A DNA stretch of 64,000 nt from NCBI RefSeq assembly GCF_031348265.1, contig NZ_CP133771.1, positions 3,844,001-3,908,000 on the forward strand, read 5' to 3'. The position numbers and the translations under genes were made by a program. The notes beneath the pieces are model-generated. The model searched no databases, was not told where the DNA came from, and saw only the letters and a program-made list of their open reading frames with translations. Source of the DNA: Streptomyces collinus. Lineage in GTDB: Bacteria; Actinomycetota; Actinomycetes; Streptomycetales; Streptomycetaceae. Positions 1 to 7,667 of this stretch are shown piece by piece (position 1 is the first letter of the stretch; every line of letters begins with the position of its first letter).

Positions 1-2
1 GT

Positions 3-95
3 TTCTCCTCCTGGGGCGTGAAGCAGGCCGAACTGAAACCGAACCTCGCCCTGTTGGTGCACCTGGGCGTCACCGGCCGGAAGCCGACGAAATAG
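3..95 (+). CDS. C-terminal end of an unidentified protein (partial)
   Basis: An open frame enters from the left edge and ends at TAG 93-95, giving 30 residues that begin FSSWGVKQAELK and end LGVTGRKPTK. Codon use has the expected G/C third positions, so it is plausibly the 3' end of a gene starting outside the window. Too little is visible to assign a family. It converges on the nitroreductase-like gene that ends at 147, leaving about 50 bases between them. Confidence 0.4.
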   Translation, partial: FSSWGVKQAELKPNLALLVHLGVTGRKPTK

Positions 96-146
96 CGCGG
101 CGCAACGGTCTCTTACGCATCCAAGTCCTGTCTGGCAGGCGGTGGT

Positions 147-650
147 TCACGCAGGTGGACCGCCGCCTGTCGCGCTTTCCCGCCTCGGCACGAGCCGGAA
201 CACCCGGATCTCCCGTTCCACCCGCGCCTGGTACGCCGCGTACGGCGGCCAGAACGCCAGCAGCGCCCGCCATGCCGCCGCCCGCTCCTCACCCGCCAGC
301 AGCACGGCCGTGACCGGGACGTCCCGGCCCTTCCAGCTGATCTCCGCATCGGGATGCGCGAGCAGGTTGTGACTCCAGGCGGGATGCCCCGGCCGCCCGA
401 AGTTGGACCCGACGAGGATCCAGCGGCGCCCGCCGCCCTCGGGCATGCAGGCCAGCGGCGTACGACGGGGCAGTCCGCTCCTCGCCCCGGTCGAGGTCAG
501 CACCACACCGGGGAGCAGTTGAGCGCTGAGCAGCACCTTTCCCCGGGTGAGCCGGTGGACGGCCCGGTCGAGGGCGGGCACCACGTGCGGCGCCACCCGC
601 GCGAAGCCTCTGGTCGACGACACCTTCTGCACCACACGCGCACCCCTCAT
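147..650 (-). CDS. Nitroreductase-family deazaflavin (F420)-dependent oxidoreductase
   Basis: The protein has 167 residues, normal for the small split-barrel Ddn/Rv1558-like family, which binds F420 or flavin and reduces varied substrates. The family signature is visible: a polar loop VLTSTGARSGLPRRTPL, then the GGGRRWILVGSNFGRPGHP region and HNLLAHPDAEI, followed by a strand reading WKGRDVPVTA. The ATG at 650 overlaps the stop of the upstream acyl-CoA dehydrogenase by four bases (ATGA), so the two are translationally coupled. The pairing suggests it reduces an intermediate of the same pathway. That role is inferred; the family call is firm. Confidence 0.85.
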   Translation of the reverse strand: MRGARVVQKVSSTRGFARVAPHVVPALDRAVHRLTRGKVLLSAQLLPGVVLTSTGARSGLPRRTPLACMPEGGGRRWILVGSNFGRPGHPAWSHNLLAHPDAEISWKGRDVPVTAVLLAGEERAAAWRALLAFWPPYAAYQARVEREIRVFRLVPRRESATGGGPPA

Positions 651-1840
651 GTGCCGGCCTCCTCGAAGACGTGTGCCGCGTCGGCCGCGTGCGCCCGCAG
701 CCGGTGCACCGGCCCGAACAGCAGCTCGTCGCCCGCGGCACGCTTGAAGTACAGGTGAGCCTCGTGCTCCCAGGTGAACCCGATGCCGCCGTGCAGCTGG
801 ATCCCCTCGGCGGCGGCGCGGCGCAGCGCTTCGAGCGCCTGGGCGAGGGCGAGGGAGCCGGCCGTCTCCGCCCCGGGGGCCGGGGCCGCGGCGGCCCAGG
901 CCGCGTAGTACGCCGCCGACCGGGCCGCCTGGACCTGGACGTAGGCGTCGGCCAGCCGGTGCTTGACCGCCTGGAAGGAGCCGACCGGCCTGCCGAACTG
1001 CTCGCGCTGCCCCACGTACTCGACGGTCCGCTCCAGCACCCGGCCGGCGGCCCCCACGGCCTCGGCGGCGAGGCAGGCGGCGGCGGTGCCGCCGAGCCGG
1101 GCCAGGGCGGAGAGGGCGTCGGCGGCCTCGTCGCCCAGCAACTCGGCCGGCACGTCGCGCAGTTGGATGCGCCCCTGCGGGCGGGTGGCGTCCAGGGTGG
1201 TCTGCCGTACCCGGGTGAGGCCGGCGGCGTCCCCGTGCACGAGGAAGAGCAGCACGCGCGACCGGGCGAAACCCCCGGTGTGCGCGGCGACCACGAGCAG
1301 CTCGGCACTGTGCCCGTCGAGTACCTGGTCGACCTGCCCGTACACCCGCCAGCAGCCCTCCGCCCGCCGGGCCTGCACGCCCCCGGCCCGCCCCCCGCCG
1401 GCCCACTGCCCGCGCCGGTCGTGGCCGGTGAGCGCGAGGGCGGTGGCGAGAGCGGGCCCCGGTACGGCGAGGGCGGCGGTGAGTCCGCCGGAGGCGATGC
1501 GCGGCAGGAGCCCGGCGCGCTGGGCGCCGGTGCCGAGGGCGAGCAGCAGCGGGGCGGCGAGGACGGCGGTGGCCAGCAGGGGGGTGGGGGCGAGGGCCCG
1601 GCCCGTCTCCTCGCAGGCCAGGGCCATCTCGGTCACCGTGCCGCCGACTCCGCCGCAGGTCTCGGGGAGCGCCAGTCCGGGCAGCCCCAGGTGCCCGGCG
1701 AGGGCGGTCCACAGCGCCCGGTCGTGTCCGGCCGGGGTGTCGACGGCGGCCCGCAGCTCTTGTGGACCGCACCGCTTGTCGAGCAGGTCGCGCAGGGTGC
1801 GGCGGATCTCTTCCTGTTCGTCGGTGAAGCGGGCGTCCAT
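647..1840 (-). CDS. Acyl-CoA dehydrogenase (FadE-like)
   Basis: A 397-residue FAD-dependent acyl-CoA dehydrogenase that introduces an alpha-beta double bond into an acyl-CoA. The N-terminal helical domain begins MDARFTDEQEEIRRTLRDLL. The C-terminal part carries GREQFGRPVGSFQAVKHRLA-type sequence and the ending HGGIGFTWEHEAHLYFKRA. No final YEGT-like segment is present, so the sequence resembles the shorter, non-catalytic-type subunits of heterotetrameric actinobacterial FadE enzymes. Start: ATG preceded by GAGAGAGGTG. It leads a two-gene operon with the deazaflavin oxidoreductase. An operator-like palindrome lies 20 bases upstream, shared with the divergent thiolase. Confidence 0.9.
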   Translation of the reverse strand: MDARFTDEQEEIRRTLRDLLDKRCGPQELRAAVDTPAGHDRALWTALAGHLGLPGLALPETCGGVGGTVTEMALACEETGRALAPTPLLATAVLAAPLLLALGTGAQRAGLLPRIASGGLTAALAVPGPALATALALTGHDRRGQWAGGGRAGGVQARRAEGCWRVYGQVDQVLDGHSAELLVVAAHTGGFARSRVLLFLVHGDAAGLTRVRQTTLDATRPQGRIQLRDVPAELLGDEAADALSALARLGGTAAACLAAEAVGAAGRVLERTVEYVGQREQFGRPVGSFQAVKHRLADAYVQVQAARSAAYYAAWAAAAPAPGAETAGSLALAQALEALRRAAAEGIQLHGGIGFTWEHEAHLYFKRAAGDELLFGPVHRLRAHAADAAHVFEEAGT

Positions 1841-1859
1841 GGGGCACCTCTCTCCGCAT

Positions 1860-1874
1860 CTGACGGTGCGTCAT
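1860..1874. promoter_or_regulatory. Operator copy 1 of the CTGACG-NNN-CGTCAG family
   Basis: Reads CTGACGGTGCGTCAT, matching the window's recurrent palindrome at 14 of 15 positions, with AT-rich flanks. It lies 20 bp upstream of the minus-strand acyl-CoA dehydrogenase start. Other copies are at 1926, 7438, 8929, 8953, 12101, 20234, 25938 and 25965. Symmetry and length are typical of TetR-family operators; the regulator is not identified. Confidence 0.75.
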
Positions 1875-1925
1875 ATTAGGGCGGCGGAACAGGGAAGCCC
1901 AGAGCCCTGCCGCGCCCACCCGAAA

Positions 1926-1940
1926 CTGATGTACCGTCAG
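1926..1940. promoter_or_regulatory. Operator copy 2, overlapping a leaderless start
   Basis: Reads CTGATGTACCGTCAG, one mismatch from the palindrome. It ends only four bases before the ATG of the thiolase-like gene at 1945. The central TACCGT could serve as a -10 hexamer placing transcription start at or next to the ATG. A repressor bound here would occlude the core promoter. Confidence 0.7.
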
Positions 1941-1944
1941 ATAC

Positions 1945-3114
1945 ATGGTGGCCCGGAGGAAAGTGGCCGTCGTCGGCGCGGCCCTCTCGGACTGTGGCCG
2001 CGTGGACGACGCGACGCCGTACGCCCTGCACGCCCAGGCGGCCCGCCGCGCCCTGGCGGACGCGGGCCTGGACCGCACGCTCGTCGACGGCTTCGCCTCG
2101 GCGGGCCTCGGCACCCTGGCGCCCGTCGAGGTCGCCGCGTACCTGGGGCTCCGCCCCACCTGGGTCGACTCCACCTCCGTGGGCGGCTCCACCTGGGAGG
2201 TCATGGCGGCCCACGCGGCGGTCGCGATCGCGACCGGGCGCGCCCGCGCGGTGCTGCTGGTCTACGGTTCGACGGCCCGCGCCGACGTCCGGGCGGGCCG
2301 CCGCACCGGGACCCTGTCGTTCGGCACACGGGGCCCCCTGCAGTTCGAAGTCCCCTACGGCCACACCCTGATCGCCAAGTACGCCATGGCGGCGCGGCGC
2401 CACATGATCGAGTACGGCACGACGATCGAGCAGCTGGCGGAGGTGGCGGTGCAGGCCCGGGCCAACGCCGCCCTCAACCCGGAGGCGATGCACCGCACCC
2501 CGGTCACGGTCGACGAGGTCCTGGCCGGTCCCATGATCGCCGACCCCTTCACCAAGCTGCACTGCTGCGTGCGCTCCGACGGCGGGGCGGCGGTGCTGCT
2601 GGTCGCCGAGGAGTACGTGCGGGACTGCCGTACGTCACCGGTGTGGGTGCTGGGCTCCGGGGAGTGCGTATCGCACGCGGCGATGTCCGAGTGGCCGGAC
2701 TTCACGGTGTCGCCGGCGGCGGTGAGCGGGCGGCTGGCGTTCGAGCGGGCGGGGGTGCGGCCGTCGGAGATCGACGTGGCCGAGATCTACGACGCGTTCA
2801 CCTACATGACGCTGGTGACGCTGGAGGACCTCGGCTTCTGCGCGAAGGGCGAGGGCGGGGCGTTCGTGGAGAAGGGGCGGCTGCGGGTCGAGGGCGGTGA
2901 GCTGCCGGTGAACACCGACGGGGGCGGGCTGTCGGCGCAGCACCCGGGGATGCGGGGGCTGTTCCTGCTGGTGGAGGCGGTGCGGCAGCTGCGCGGGGAG
3001 TGCGGGCAGCGGCAGGTGCGGCGGGGCGACGGCACGCTGCCGCGCCTGGCGGTGGCGTCGGGGACGGGGGGCTGGTTCTGCTCGTCGGGGACGGTGGTGC
3101 TGGGGGCGGGGTGA
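1945..3114 (+). CDS. Thiolase-like lipid-transfer protein (SCP-x type), catalytic Cys absent
   Basis: A 389-residue thiolase fold starting KVAVVGAALSDCG. The segment aligned with the usual N-x-x-C-x-S-G nucleophile reads DSTSVGGSTWE, so cysteine is replaced by serine, while the C-terminal GLSAQHPGMRG histidine region is kept. This pattern is typical of the Ltp-type subfamily. Some members act with a separate DUF35 protein as retro-aldolases on acyl-CoA side chains. A DUF35 gene under the same operator family lies at 6567-6983. The chosen ATG has no Shine-Dalgarno sequence and probably belongs to a leaderless mRNA; GTG 1963 is an alternative but its GGAGGA is too close. Thiolase fold firm, aldolase role inferred. 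Confidence 0.85.
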   Translation: MVARRKVAVVGAALSDCGRVDDATPYALHAQAARRALADAGLDRTLVDGFASAGLGTLAPVEVAAYLGLRPTWVDSTSVGGSTWEVMAAHAAVAIATGRARAVLLVYGSTARADVRAGRRTGTLSFGTRGPLQFEVPYGHTLIAKYAMAARRHMIEYGTTIEQLAEVAVQARANAALNPEAMHRTPVTVDEVLAGPMIADPFTKLHCCVRSDGGAAVLLVAEEYVRDCRTSPVWVLGSGECVSHAAMSEWPDFTVSPAAVSGRLAFERAGVRPSEIDVAEIYDAFTYMTLVTLEDLGFCAKGEGGAFVEKGRLRVEGGELPVNTDGGGLSAQHPGMRGLFLLVEAVRQLRGECGQRQVRRGDGTLPRLAVASGTGGWFCSSGTVVLGAG

Positions 3115-3140
3115 GACGGTGGTGCTGGGGGCGGGGTGAG
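3091..3140 (+). repeat. 25-bp tandem duplication over a stop codon
   Basis: Two identical 25-bp units (3091-3115 and 3116-3140) begin ACGGTGGTGC and end GGGGTGAG. The thiolase TGA lies in the first unit and is duplicated in the second. A recent slippage duplication is the simplest explanation. It is followed by several CTCCGCACTCCCC-like repeats up to about 3215. Confidence 0.9.
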
Positions 3141-3292
3141 GGGTGCGCACTCCCCCGGAGGACGCCGCCCTCCGCACTCCCCCGAGTGCGTCATCCTCCG
3201 CACTCCCCGGGCGTGCGCCATCCGGTGCGTGCCGCCGGAGGGGCCACCGTCCTCCCCGCACCGCCCCGCGGGGGACCGGTGACAATCGAGGC

Positions 3293-3970
3293 ATGGCAAC
3301 CGATCTTCACGACCTGCTGAGGTCACTTCGGGTCTGGGACCCGGAGGTCACCGACCTGCCCGCCTTCGAGCCGGCCGGCGCCCCGGCCGCTCCCCTGCCC
3401 CTGTTCACCGAGTGGTTCGCGGCGGCGGTGGCGGCCGGCCAGACGGAACCGCACACCATGTCGCTGGCGACCTCGGACGACTCGGGCCTGCCCGACGTAC
3501 GGATCGTGATGCTGCACGGCGCGGACGCCGACGGCTGGTCCTTCGCGTCCCACGCCGGCAGCCGCAAGGGCCGGCACCTCGCCGGCCGCCCGTACGCCGC
3601 GCTCGGCTTCTACTGGCCGGTGCTGGGCCGCCAGGTCCGGGTGCGCGGCCCGGTGACGGCGGCCCCCTCCGAGGACGCCCAGGGCGACCTGCACGCCCGC
3701 TCGACCGGCGCGCTGGCGGCGGCGCTGACCGGGCGGCAGAGCGAGGTCCTCCCCTCGCTGGACGACCTGGCCCGGGCCTCGGAGTCGGCGTGGGAGCGGG
3801 CGTCACGGGAACCGGAGGCACCGGTGCCGTCCTGGACGCTGTACCGGCTGCGGGCCGATGAGGTGGAGTTCTTCCAGGGAGACGGGCGACGGCGGCACGT
3901 CCGGCTCCGCTACCGGCGGGAGGGGGAGCCAGGCGGCGAGGCGTGGACGCGGGAGCTGCTGTGGCCATGA
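3293..3970 (+). CDS. Pyridoxine 5'-phosphate oxidase-family flavoprotein
   Basis: The protein has 225 residues, PdxH length. Features shared with PNPOx are the N-terminal helix and PLFTEWFAAAV region, SLATSDDSGLPDVRIVML, the SRKGRHLAGRPYAALGFYW block that contacts FMN, and a C-terminal RRRHVRLRY resembling the R-x-H-x-R substrate motif. It probably oxidises a pyridoxine-type or other amine/alcohol substrate with FMN. It is not the housekeeping copy, since a more canonical pdxH lies at 52643. Start is ATG 3293; weak purine content upstream makes a leaderless start possible. The gene ends inside the 36-bp repeat array. Confidence 0.85.
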   Translation: MATDLHDLLRSLRVWDPEVTDLPAFEPAGAPAAPLPLFTEWFAAAVAAGQTEPHTMSLATSDDSGLPDVRIVMLHGADADGWSFASHAGSRKGRHLAGRPYAALGFYWPVLGRQVRVRGPVTAAPSEDAQGDLHARSTGALAAALTGRQSEVLPSLDDLARASESAWERASREPEAPVPSWTLYRLRADEVEFFQGDGRRRHVRLRYRREGEPGGEAWTRELLWP

Positions 3971-4112
3971 GGCAGCCGTCGACGGAGGCCGGTGCACGGC
4001 GACTGAGGCAGCCGGCGGCGAAGGCCGGTGCACGGCGACTGAGGCAGCCGGCGGCGAAGGCCGGTGCACGGCGACTGAGGCAGCCGGCGGCGAAGGCCGG
4101 TGCACGGTGACT
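3969..4112 (+). repeat. Tandem array, four 36-bp units, at a convergent gene junction
   Basis: Units begin at 3969, 4005, 4041 and 4077. Each starts GAGGCAGCCGGCGGCGAAGG. The first unit differs at three positions and also holds the last bases of the TGA of the upstream gene. Each unit can fold as GCA-(G)-CCGGC, a 7-base loop, then GCCGG-TGC, so the array is four hairpins in a row between convergent genes. A transcription-termination role is inferred. Confidence 0.9.
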
Positions 4113-4117
4113 CGGGT

Positions 4118-4555
4118 TCACCCTCCGGGTGGCGCCGAGGGGGGCCGCCCAGGGGCGCCTCCGCCCAGCCGATGCCAGTCGTGACCGCACCCGTCGGCAC
4201 AGTACCGCTCCCGGCGCCGCGCGTCCGCCACGCCCAGAACGTGGACCAGCAAACGGAATGCCTTGATCCGCTCGTGCCGCGGCCGCAGGGCGGCGACCTT
4301 TCCCAGCTGCTGGTCGATGCGCCCGGCCAGGATCAGCACCGACGGCGTGTGGGTCGGCCGCAGCCCGGAGCGCCGGATGGCCTCCGAGGCGTCTTCAGCG
4401 GTGGCCCGGGCCTGGCCGCAGAACTCGCGGAGCAACAGCAGCACCTCGCTCTGTTCGTCCTCACCCAGGCCCTCGAACCAGGCGAGCCCCACCTCCGGCG
4501 GGCACAGGCCCTGGGCGAGCTCGTTGAGCAGCACAGCGCGCTCGTTCAGGGTCAT
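4118..4555 (-). CDS. DUF5958 family protein
   Basis: A 145-residue protein beginning MTLNERAVLLNELAQGL with the family-typical WFEGLGEDEQ, LREFCGQARAT and SGLRPTHTPSVLI segments. As far as I know these proteins are common in Streptomyces and have no assigned function. The C-terminal 30 residues are Gly/Pro-rich and end within 6 bases of the tandem array. The ATG overlaps the stop of the upstream GNAT gene by four bases, so the two are co-translated. Confidence 0.8.
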   Translation of the reverse strand: MTLNERAVLLNELAQGLCPPEVGLAWFEGLGEDEQSEVLLLLREFCGQARATAEDASEAIRRSGLRPTHTPSVLILAGRIDQQLGKVAALRPRHERIKAFRLLVHVLGVADARRRERYCADGCGHDWHRLGGGAPGRPPSAPPGG

Positions 4556-5454
4556 CTCTCGCTCTCCTGCGTGAAGTCGTACACCTCGAAGTCCGCCACC
4601 GGCCGGTACCCGATGCGCTGGTAGAGGCCGTTGCTGGTCGGGTTGGCCAGGTCCGTGAAGAGGAGGACCTCGTCCGCCCCGGCGGCCAGCGCGGCACGGC
4701 TGACCTCGGCCGTCGCCGCGCCCGCGTAGCCGCGCCCGCGGAAGGGGGGCGGGGTGTACACCGTGGTGACCCGGACCTGACCGGCGACCCGGGGGCTCGT
4801 GCCGGCCATGGCGACGGGAGTGCCGTCGGGGGTCTCCCAGAAGGTGATGCCGCCGCTGTCGATACGGGCGTCCGCCCACTCCGCGGAGTCGCGGACGGTG
4901 CCCAGGCCGACGGCTTCACTGAACTCGTCGTGCCAGCGCCCAAGGCGCTCACGGTCGGACTCGACGGCGACCCGGGGGCGGCCGGGCGGCACGGGTCCGG
5001 GCGCGGTCAGGGTGCCGAGCCGGTAGAGCCGCTGGCGCTGGCGGAGGGCCCCCGTCACGCCCGTGTGCCGCTGCCAGGCCTCCGTGAAGGCGCCCGCGGT
5101 ACCGCACTCCGCGTTCACCCCGGGCAGGCTCCGGCCGAGGGCGGCAAGGCGCGCGGCGAGGGCGTCGGCTTCCTCGGAGGTGAGGGCCGTGACGTTCAGC
5201 CAGTGCGGCGGAGTGCGGAAGAAGGCCGCCCGGACCTCTCCGGCCCGTTCCAGTACGCCGAACTCCGGTGCGCCCTCCCCGTACACCGACCGGCCGCGCG
5301 TGCGCAGGGTCTCCGTGACGGTCAACGGCACGGTGTGCAGCGCCGGCCGGGACCGGAGGAAGGCACCCGCGCGGGTCAGGAAGTCGTCGAGGTCATGGGT
5401 GAGGCGCCAACGACCCGTGTCCGTAGGGGCGTTGCTTCCGGTGTCGGTGTCCAT
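4552..5454 (-). CDS. GNAT-family N-acetyltransferase
   Basis: A 300-residue protein with a C-terminal GNAT fold. The acetyl-CoA site reads VYTPPPFRGRGYAGA (Q/R-x-x-G-x-G/A), followed by LLFTDLANPTSNGLYQRIGY, the usual N-x-x-Y end of the fold. The N-terminal half (about 1-150) resembles the degenerate first domain of two-domain Streptomyces GNATs. Substrate unknown. The start is ATG at 5454. It forms a two-gene operon with the DUF5958 gene through a four-base overlap. Confidence 0.85.
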   Translation of the reverse strand: MDTDTGSNAPTDTGRWRLTHDLDDFLTRAGAFLRSRPALHTVPLTVTETLRTRGRSVYGEGAPEFGVLERAGEVRAAFFRTPPHWLNVTALTSEEADALAARLAALGRSLPGVNAECGTAGAFTEAWQRHTGVTGALRQRQRLYRLGTLTAPGPVPPGRPRVAVESDRERLGRWHDEFSEAVGLGTVRDSAEWADARIDSGGITFWETPDGTPVAMAGTSPRVAGQVRVTTVYTPPPFRGRGYAGAATAEVSRAALAAGADEVLLFTDLANPTSNGLYQRIGYRPVADFEVYDFTQESER

Positions 5455-5513
5455 GGTTCATGGTGCCGTCCGGGGCCGCCCGTGCTCTCGTGATTTTCGG
5501 CTGGCCGCTCGGC

Positions 5514-5726
5514 TCAGGCGCCGCCGCTCCCGGCGAGCGTGTGCGCCACCAGCGCGTTGGCGTGGCCGTGCCCCAGGCCGTGTTCGGTCTTGAGCCAGTT
5601 GACGAGCTCCATGTGCCGGGTCAGCGGCGAGGTGCGGATGAGCTCCTGCCACTCGGCGACCGGCCGGCCGTACTTCTTCTCGATCGAGGGGAAGTAACTG
5701 GCGGGGCCCTTCACAGGTGCGGTCAT
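5514..5726 (-). CDS. DUF4287 domain protein
   Basis: A 70-residue protein with the DUF4287 signature: GPASYFPSIEKKYGRPVAEW, then HMELVNWLKTEHGLGHGHAN and ALVAHTLAG. The family is small, cytosolic and of unknown function. The preceding GGGACCGGCCGAC region gives a weak ribosome-binding site. It stands alone between two GNAT genes on the same strand and is separated from them by 59 and 95 bases, so it may be transcribed independently. Confidence 0.8.
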   Translation of the reverse strand: MTAPVKGPASYFPSIEKKYGRPVAEWQELIRTSPLTRHMELVNWLKTEHGLGHGHANALVAHTLAGSGGA

Positions 5727-5821
5727 GTCGGCCGGTCCCTTCTGCTCTGCGGTGGTGCTGCGGTCAACAGGTAGGACCCGCGGTGCGGGACGGACTGATC
5801 GCCCATCGGTGGTGACGCGCG

Positions 5822-6466
5822 TCACATATTCGCGTCCCGTCCACCCGGTTCTCCCCACGGGTCCGCCGGCTCCGGATCCGTGGCCAGGCGGGCGTGCAGA
5901 TGGGCGTCCCGGAACGCGTCGTGCCGCTCTTCCTGGAAGATCGCGCCGCGCAGGGTCCCCTCGTACGGGAACCCGCATCTCTCGGCGATCCGGCACGACG
6001 CGTCGTGACCGACCGCGTGGTCCAGCTCCAGCCGGTGCATGCCGAGTTCCGTCAGGGCCCAGCGGGCGGCGAGCAGGAGGGCCCGGGTGGCGACACCCTG
6101 GCCGCGGGCCTCGGGGAGGACCCAGTAGCCGACCCGGGCGGTCTTCAGGTGGTACTTGATCTCGTTGACGCCGATGTGCCCCAGTGGGGTGTCGCTGCGC
6201 GCGTCCGCGACCCGGAACGACACCGACGTCCCCTCCATGGCGGCCTGCGCCCGCGCGAGCAGCGACTCCCGCGCACTCGCCCGGTCCGTGACCGGCCGCA
6301 GCGGGGTGTTCCAGCGCCGGAACTCCGGGTCCCGCAGCCCGCGCAGCCACGTGTCGACATCGGCACCGGACCCCGCGTCCCAGGGGCGCAGGAGGAGGCC
6401 GTGGCCGCGGAGATCCGGGTGGGGGCCGGTCGGTGAGTGGGCGCGTATGGGGGCCATGGGTCCCAT
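5822..6466 (-). CDS. RimJ/RimL-type GNAT acetyltransferase
   Basis: A 214-residue GNAT whose order fits the ribosomal-protein or small-molecule acetyltransferase group: LLLRPWDAGSGADV at the start, IGVNEIKYHLKTARVGYWV, the acetyl-CoA loop LPEARGQGVATRAL, and SCRIAERCGFPYEGTLRGA near the end. The real substrate cannot be told from sequence. ATG 6466 is the first in frame; MAPIRAHS four codons in is an alternative start. No operon partner is evident. Confidence 0.85.
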   Translation of the reverse strand: MGPMAPIRAHSPTGPHPDLRGHGLLLRPWDAGSGADVDTWLRGLRDPEFRRWNTPLRPVTDRASARESLLARAQAAMEGTSVSFRVADARSDTPLGHIGVNEIKYHLKTARVGYWVLPEARGQGVATRALLLAARWALTELGMHRLELDHAVGHDASCRIAERCGFPYEGTLRGAIFQEERHDAFRDAHLHARLATDPEPADPWGEPGGRDANM

Positions 6467-6566
6467 TCAAGCCCCTGGGGCGCGATCCGGGATGCCGGGA
6501 CGGGAAGAACGCGCTGCCCCTGCGGCCCCGGGTTCCGGAACGCCGGGCTCCCCGGACGCCGGCCCT

Positions 6567-6983
6567 TCAGACCGTCGGCACCGGACGGAACACCGGGATC
6601 CCCTCCCGGAACGCCACCTCCAGTTCGGCCCCGCCCGACAGCTCCGGAGCCCGCCCGGACGGGTGGACCGCCGTCCCCACGATCTCCGTCATCATCCGTG
6701 GCCCCTCGGCGAGTTCGACCACGGCGGCGACGTACGGCACACGGTCGGCGAACGGCGGCAGGTCGTTGCGGTGGACGACGGACCAGGTGTAGAGCGTGGC
6801 GCGGCCGCTCGCCGTCTCCCACGTCACGTCCTCGCTCCAGCAGTGAGGGCAGAACTCGCGCGGATAGTGGTGGGCCCGGCCGCAGGCCCCGCAGCGGCGG
6901 ATCAGCAGTCTGCCCCCGGCGGCCGCGTCCCAGTACGTGCGCGTGAAGGCGTCGGGCTCGGGCAGGTCGAAGCGGCCGGCCAT
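6567..6983 (-). CDS. DUF35 Zn-ribbon/OB-fold protein, probable thiolase partner
   Basis: A 138-residue protein with an N-terminal helix (FTRTYWDAAAGGRLLIRRC), a four-cysteine zinc ribbon (CGACG then FCPHCW), and an OB-fold ending VAFREGIPVFRPV. DUF35 proteins bind acyl-CoA and usually pair with thiolase-like enzymes; in mycobacterial steroid breakdown Ltp2 needs such a partner. Its ATG shares one base with the DoxX stop, so the two form an operon under operator copy 3. The thiolase-like gene at 1945 is controlled by the same operator type and is the likely partner, though 3.5 kb away. Confidence 0.85.
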   Translation of the reverse strand: MAGRFDLPEPDAFTRTYWDAAAGGRLLIRRCGACGRAHHYPREFCPHCWSEDVTWETASGRATLYTWSVVHRNDLPPFADRVPYVAAVVELAEGPRMMTEIVGTAVHPSGRAPELSGGAELEVAFREGIPVFRPVPTV

Positions 6984-7432
6984 CACAAGAGCCCCAGCGC
7001 GCTGTCCAGCGACCAGGTCTGCCAGGACATCCCGAACAGCGCGACCACCGACATCAGCGCCATCATCGAGTTCTGCCCCTGCTCGGCGACGTCGTGGATC
7101 ATGAGCGTGAAGTAGAGGGCGTTGAGGAGCAGTCCGCCGGCCAGGGCGACGGGGGTGAGGAAGCCGGTGATCAGACCCAGGCCGAGGGCCAGTTCCGCGT
7201 AGACGACGACGTACGCCATCACGCGCGGGCGCGGCGCGACGGCCGCCTCGAAGCCGGAACGGACGGCGCTCCAGCGGTGCTCGGCGGCTATGCCGGCCGC
7301 CCAGGCGATGCCGGTGCCCCGCTCGAACCAGGCCTTGCGGTCCTTGTGCCGCCAGCTCTCCAGCCACCACAGCCCGAGCCCGATCCGCAGCACGGCCAGC
7401 CATTCCGCTCCGGTGAGCCAGATCGTGTCCAT
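6983..7432 (-). CDS. DoxX-family integral membrane protein
   Basis: 149 residues with four predicted membrane spans: ~8-26 (AEWLAVLRIGLGLWWLES), ~71-90, ~94-112 (LITGFLTPVALAGGLLLN) and ~125-145. DoxX proteins are small quinone- or thiol-associated membrane proteins, often next to oxidoreductases. The ATG at 7432 has no ribosome-binding site, and the operator palindrome ends five bases upstream, implying a leaderless mRNA. Longer in-frame starts would run through the operator and are rejected. Confidence 0.8.
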   Translation of the reverse strand: MDTIWLTGAEWLAVLRIGLGLWWLESWRHKDRKAWFERGTGIAWAAGIAAEHRWSAVRSGFEAAVAPRPRVMAYVVVYAELALGLGLITGFLTPVALAGGLLLNALYFTLMIHDVAEQGQNSMMALMSVVALFGMSWQTWSLDSALGLL

Positions 7433-7437
7433 GCAAT

Positions 7438-7452
7438 CTGACGGTACGTCAG
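7438..7452. promoter_or_regulatory. Operator copy 3 (perfect), overlapping the doxX leaderless promoter
   Basis: CTGACGGTACGTCAG is a perfect match, with AT flanks. Read on the minus strand it contains TACCGT eight bases before the doxX ATG, the same geometry as operator copy 2 before the thiolase. It may also control the divergent mono-oxygenase gene, although that starts 215 bases away. Confidence 0.8.
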
Positions 7453-7667
7453 TTTTTCGGGACCGCAAGGCCCGCAAGGCTCCTTCCTCCGGCGGATCAC
7501 CGAAGCCGCTCCCGCCCGCCCCGCGCCAGGAACGATCACCACCCCGTCACAACCGGGCCCGCTGCGCCACGAGGCCCACCCCCTCCCCCTACAGCCGTGA
7601 TCAATCCGAAACCAATTCCGGTCTTGACCGAGACCCATCAACCGGTCCCGTGATTACGCTCCCGCTC

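Noticed and set aside
147..2204. Very long minus-strand frame of 685 codons, Arg/Pro/Gly-rich in its first 500 residues
   Set aside because: Only the last 167 residues match a known family. The upstream part is a shadow of the acyl-CoA dehydrogenase gene.
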